Shown: piece by piece, positions 5,695-7,254 of the stretch | Position numbering within the stretch: the stretch's first letter is position 1 | How the letters are laid out: each line of letters starts with the position of its first letter | Source of the DNA: CAYVLI01 sp964452105 [NCBI: uncultured Nitrospinota bacterium] | GTDB lineage: Bacteria > JAUXIQ01 | Assembly: GCA_964452105.1 (NCBI GenBank) | Contig: CAYVLI010000021.1 | Location: 7,949 to 15,202 of the forward strand | Length of the DNA: 7,254 nucleotides | Direction of reading: 5' to 3' | Made by a program: the position numbers and the translations under genes | The notes under the pieces: model-generated | Databases searched by the model: none | What the model was told of the DNA's origin: nothing | What the model saw: the letters and a program-made list of their open reading frames with translations, nothing else

Positions 5695-6711
5695 ATGACC
5701 AAACCGGCACGGGGAACAGAAAAGCTTCCCGGCGAACTGGTGGACGGCTTCAACCGGCGCATCAATTACCTGCGCATCTCCGTCACCGACCGCTGTAACC
5801 TCAGGTGCTGCTATTGCATGCCCCTCCAGGGCGTTGACCTGCTTTCATCCGACCAGGTGCTGAACTACGAAGAGCTTCTCCGCATAGCCCGCCTCGCCGT
5901 GGCCGGAGGGATAAGCAAAATCCGTGTAACCGGGGGCGAGCCCCTGGTGCGCAAGGGATTGGTGGAGTTCATATCGCGGCTCTCGGAAATGGAAGGCGTG
6001 CGCGACCTGGGGCTCACCACCAACGGGCTGCTGCTCGAGGAATATGCCCGGCGCCTGCATAAGGCGGGGTTGCGCAGGGTGAACGTGAGCCTTGATTCTC
6101 TGAGGCCGGGCCGCTACGCGCAGATAACCCGGCAGGGTTCCCTTGAGAAGGTATTTGCGGGCATTCATGCGGCCAGGGCGGCTGGTCTGGACCCCCTGAA
6201 AATAAACATGGTGGTAATCCGCGGCCTCAACCATGACGAGGTCCTCGATTTCGCAACCCTGGCCAGGGAAGAGGAATTGCAGGTAAGGTTCATAGAGTTC
6301 ATGCCTGTGGGCGAAGATGAGTTCTGGAGCCGCGACAAGTATATGCCCAGCGAAGAAGTCAAGTCTCTGGTTGAAGCGAAGGAAAGATTAATCCCGATTG
6401 ATGGTAAAAGCGGTGGCCCTGCCGTCATGTTCAGATTTCAAGAGGGGAAAGGCCGGATAGGTTTCATCAGCCCCATAAGCCGCCATTTCTGCGGGTCGTG
6501 CGACAGGCTTCGCATAACGGCGGACGGTAAACTTCGGACCTGTCTCTTCTCCGATGTCGAAATAGATCTGAAGACCCCATTGAGAAGAGGCATCTCGGAC
6601 GAGGAACTCTTTAACCTGCTCCATCATGGTACGGCGGCAAAGCCACAGGGTCATTCGCTTTCTTCGACTCCTCATAACGCCAACCGCTATATGTCGCAGA
6701 TAGGCGGATGA
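5695..6711 (+). CDS. moaA: GTP 3',8-cyclase MoaA (molybdenum cofactor biosynthesis)
   Basis: This 338-residue radical SAM enzyme converts GTP to 3',8-cyclo-7,8-dihydro-GTP, the first step of molybdopterin synthesis, with MoaC as the next enzyme. The ATG at 5695 follows GGAG (5682-5685) by nine bases, and the family length is about 320-340. The N-terminal cluster motif is VTDRCNLRCCYCMP (Cys34, 38, 41), with SAM-binding VTGGEPL (80-83 GGEP) and LGLTTNG. The second cluster is FCGSCDRLRITADGKLRTC, with Cys266, Cys269 and Cys283 spaced CX2CX13C as in MoaA. KPQGH is near the end, and the C-terminal MSQIGG carries the Gly-Gly tail needed for catalysis, so the gene appears intact. It stands alone: no moaC, mogA, moeA or mobA is visible, and a gene-free stretch follows. 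It has its own promoter. Confidence 0.96.
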   Translation: MTKPARGTEKLPGELVDGFNRRINYLRISVTDRCNLRCCYCMPLQGVDLLSSDQVLNYEELLRIARLAVAGGISKIRVTGGEPLVRKGLVEFISRLSEMEGVRDLGLTTNGLLLEEYARRLHKAGLRRVNVSLDSLRPGRYAQITRQGSLEKVFAGIHAARAAGLDPLKINMVVIRGLNHDEVLDFATLAREEELQVRFIEFMPVGEDEFWSRDKYMPSEEVKSLVEAKERLIPIDGKSGGPAVMFRFQEGKGRIGFISPISRHFCGSCDRLRITADGKLRTCLFSDVEIDLKTPLRRGISDEELFNLLHHGTAAKPQGHSLSSTPHNANRYMSQIGG

Positions 6712-6744
6712 TTTTGCTGCCTGAGCGCCCTGTGCATTTTGCTG
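6711..6744 (+). repeat. Short direct repeat ATTTTGCTG at the end of moaA
   Basis: Nine bases are repeated exactly at 6711-6719 and 6736-6744, 25 bases apart, with the first copy starting on the last base of the moaA stop codon. No function is evident, and the size is compatible with chance. Confidence 0.3.
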
Positions 6745-6771
6745 AAGGACTCAAAATTAATTGTTCGTCCC

Positions 6772-6799
6772 CTTGCCGGTAAAGCAAGTTTCAAAATCT
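6772..6799 (+). terminator. Weak candidate terminator after moaA
   Basis: CTTGC and GCAAG (6772-6776, 6784-6788) form a five-base stem with a seven-base loop, followed by TTTC and a mixed A/T run, about 60 bases after the moaA stop. The stem is short and the T-run interrupted. Another small hairpin, GGAAA-AGGT-TTTCC at 6871-6884, is an alternative. Confidence 0.25.
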
Positions 6800-6942
6800 T
6801 CATATAGCTTTGACTACCTGACCCATAAATGTTTAATCAGAAATTATTCCTTCTGGTAGTACCTTTAAAGGGAAAAGGTTTTCCTTAATAACCCGTTCAC
6901 GTCAGTTTGAGAGTGTATTTCCGCAGTTCGTGTCGATGTTCC

Positions 6943-6976
6943 TTCGCAGGGCGGCTACAAAGGGTTCCCTGGCGAA
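6943..6976 (+). other. Bulged hairpin in the AT-rich tail
   Basis: TTCGCAGGG (6943-6951) pairs with CCCTGGCGAA (6967-6976) to give nine base pairs with one bulged G at 6971 and a 15-base loop, followed by the A/T-rich AATTATCTCATTATT. It is the strongest local stem in the tail. It could be a terminator or part of a structured RNA. Confidence 0.35.
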
Positions 6977-6984
6977 AATTATCT

Positions 6985-7056
6985 CATTATTCCGGATCGG
7001 ACGTTGGATAATAAATAAACTTTCTTAATAGTTGCTACATGGGACCCGGAATAATG
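6985..7056. repeat. 11-bp perfect inverted repeat with 50-base spacer
   Basis: CATTATTCCGG (6985-6995) and CCGGAATAATG (7046-7056) are exact reverse complements. The enclosed 50 bases are AT-rich and carry no frame. The arms could close a long-range stem just right of the 6943-6976 hairpin, or be paired protein-binding sites. They could in principle be ends of a tiny mobile remnant, but I found no target-site duplication. Confidence 0.5.
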
Positions 7057-7083
7057 CCTTATAGCAGTTTGCTAAATGAGCAT

Positions 7084-7100
7084 GGCGGCGAGATGCCGCT
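7084..7100. repeat. GC-rich hairpin in the AT-rich tail
   Basis: GCGGC (7085-7089) and GCCGC (7095-7099) form a five-base G:C stem with loop GAGAT, extended by a G:T wobble. No T-run follows, so it is not a classical terminator. Confidence 0.3.
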
Positions 7101-7254
7101 CACAGCAGGTAAGATAATTAACAACCTTTTCAGGCAAAACAGTGGAAATGGCACGAAACTTGTTTGTGTACGACAATGCAGCGTCGCCACGTCCTGCGTG
7201 ATAATATCTTGTTGTGCGCAGCTTAACGTTATAATAAGATAGTAATTTGAAATT

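Larger units (their letters stand above)
6712..7254. other. AT-rich stretch without a convincing gene
   Basis: The 543 bases have about 42% GC by hand count, clearly below the genes. Frames on both strands are broken by frequent stops apart from one short doubtful frame (7039-7242). I recognise no tRNA, tmRNA, RNase P, SRP RNA, riboswitch or insertion-sequence gene. It contains several inverted repeats, listed separately. It may be a long intergenic region, an unrecognised RNA gene, or decayed or acquired DNA leading to whatever lies to the right. Confidence 0.6.

Noticed and set aside
6810-6838. Promoter starting with TTGACT in the tail
   Set aside because: The -35 match is good but the hexamer 17 bases later (TTAATC) is a poor -10 and no gene follows.
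6985-7056. The 11-bp inverted repeat as terminal repeats of an insertion sequence
   Set aside because: Only 50 bases lie between the arms, no transposase fragment is present and no flanking duplication is visible.

Overview
This window looks like chromosomal DNA from a bacterium with fairly GC-rich genes (roughly 55-60% GC by eye) and clear Shine-Dalgarno sites. The gene content suggests acyl-CoA oxidation plus radical-SAM enzymes with oxygen-sensitive iron-sulfur clusters. That fits an anaerobic or facultative environmental lineage such as Chloroflexota or Desulfobacterota. The phylum is an inference with low confidence, because no rRNA or other strong marker is present.

Layout. Positions 1-938 (minus strand, cut by the left edge) hold the N-terminal 312 residues of a thiamine-pyrophosphate enzyme of the acetolactate-synthase type. 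A 203-base divergent intergenic region (939-1141) follows. It holds a strong plus-strand sigma70-type promoter and a downstream inverted repeat that could be an operator. Two acyl-CoA dehydrogenase paralogues then lie in tandem (1142-2323 and 2350-3474). Their residues suggest the two subunits of one heteromeric enzyme. After 79 bases containing two palindromes comes argF (ornithine carbamoyltransferase, 3554-4453), whose stop codon overlaps the start of hemW (4453-5586). A 108-base gap with its own promoter leads to moaA (5695-6711). The last 543 bases (6712-7254) are AT-rich (about 42% GC by hand count), have no convincing gene, and contain several hairpins and an 11-bp inverted repeat.

How the genes relate. 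The acyl-CoA dehydrogenase pair is probably one transcription unit and one enzyme, oxidising an unidentified acyl-CoA. The divergent TPP enzyme may share its regulation and possibly its pathway. argF (arginine synthesis) and hemW (heme-chaperone-type radical SAM protein) are translationally linked but not obviously related in function. moaA (first step of molybdenum-cofactor synthesis) appears independently transcribed, and no other cofactor gene is in view.

I found no mobile element, CRISPR array, tRNA or rRNA, and no clear evidence of a wholly new system. The points most worth a second look are the catalytic residues of the acyl-CoA dehydrogenase pair, the unusual active-site loops of the ArgF protein, and the structured AT-rich tail.
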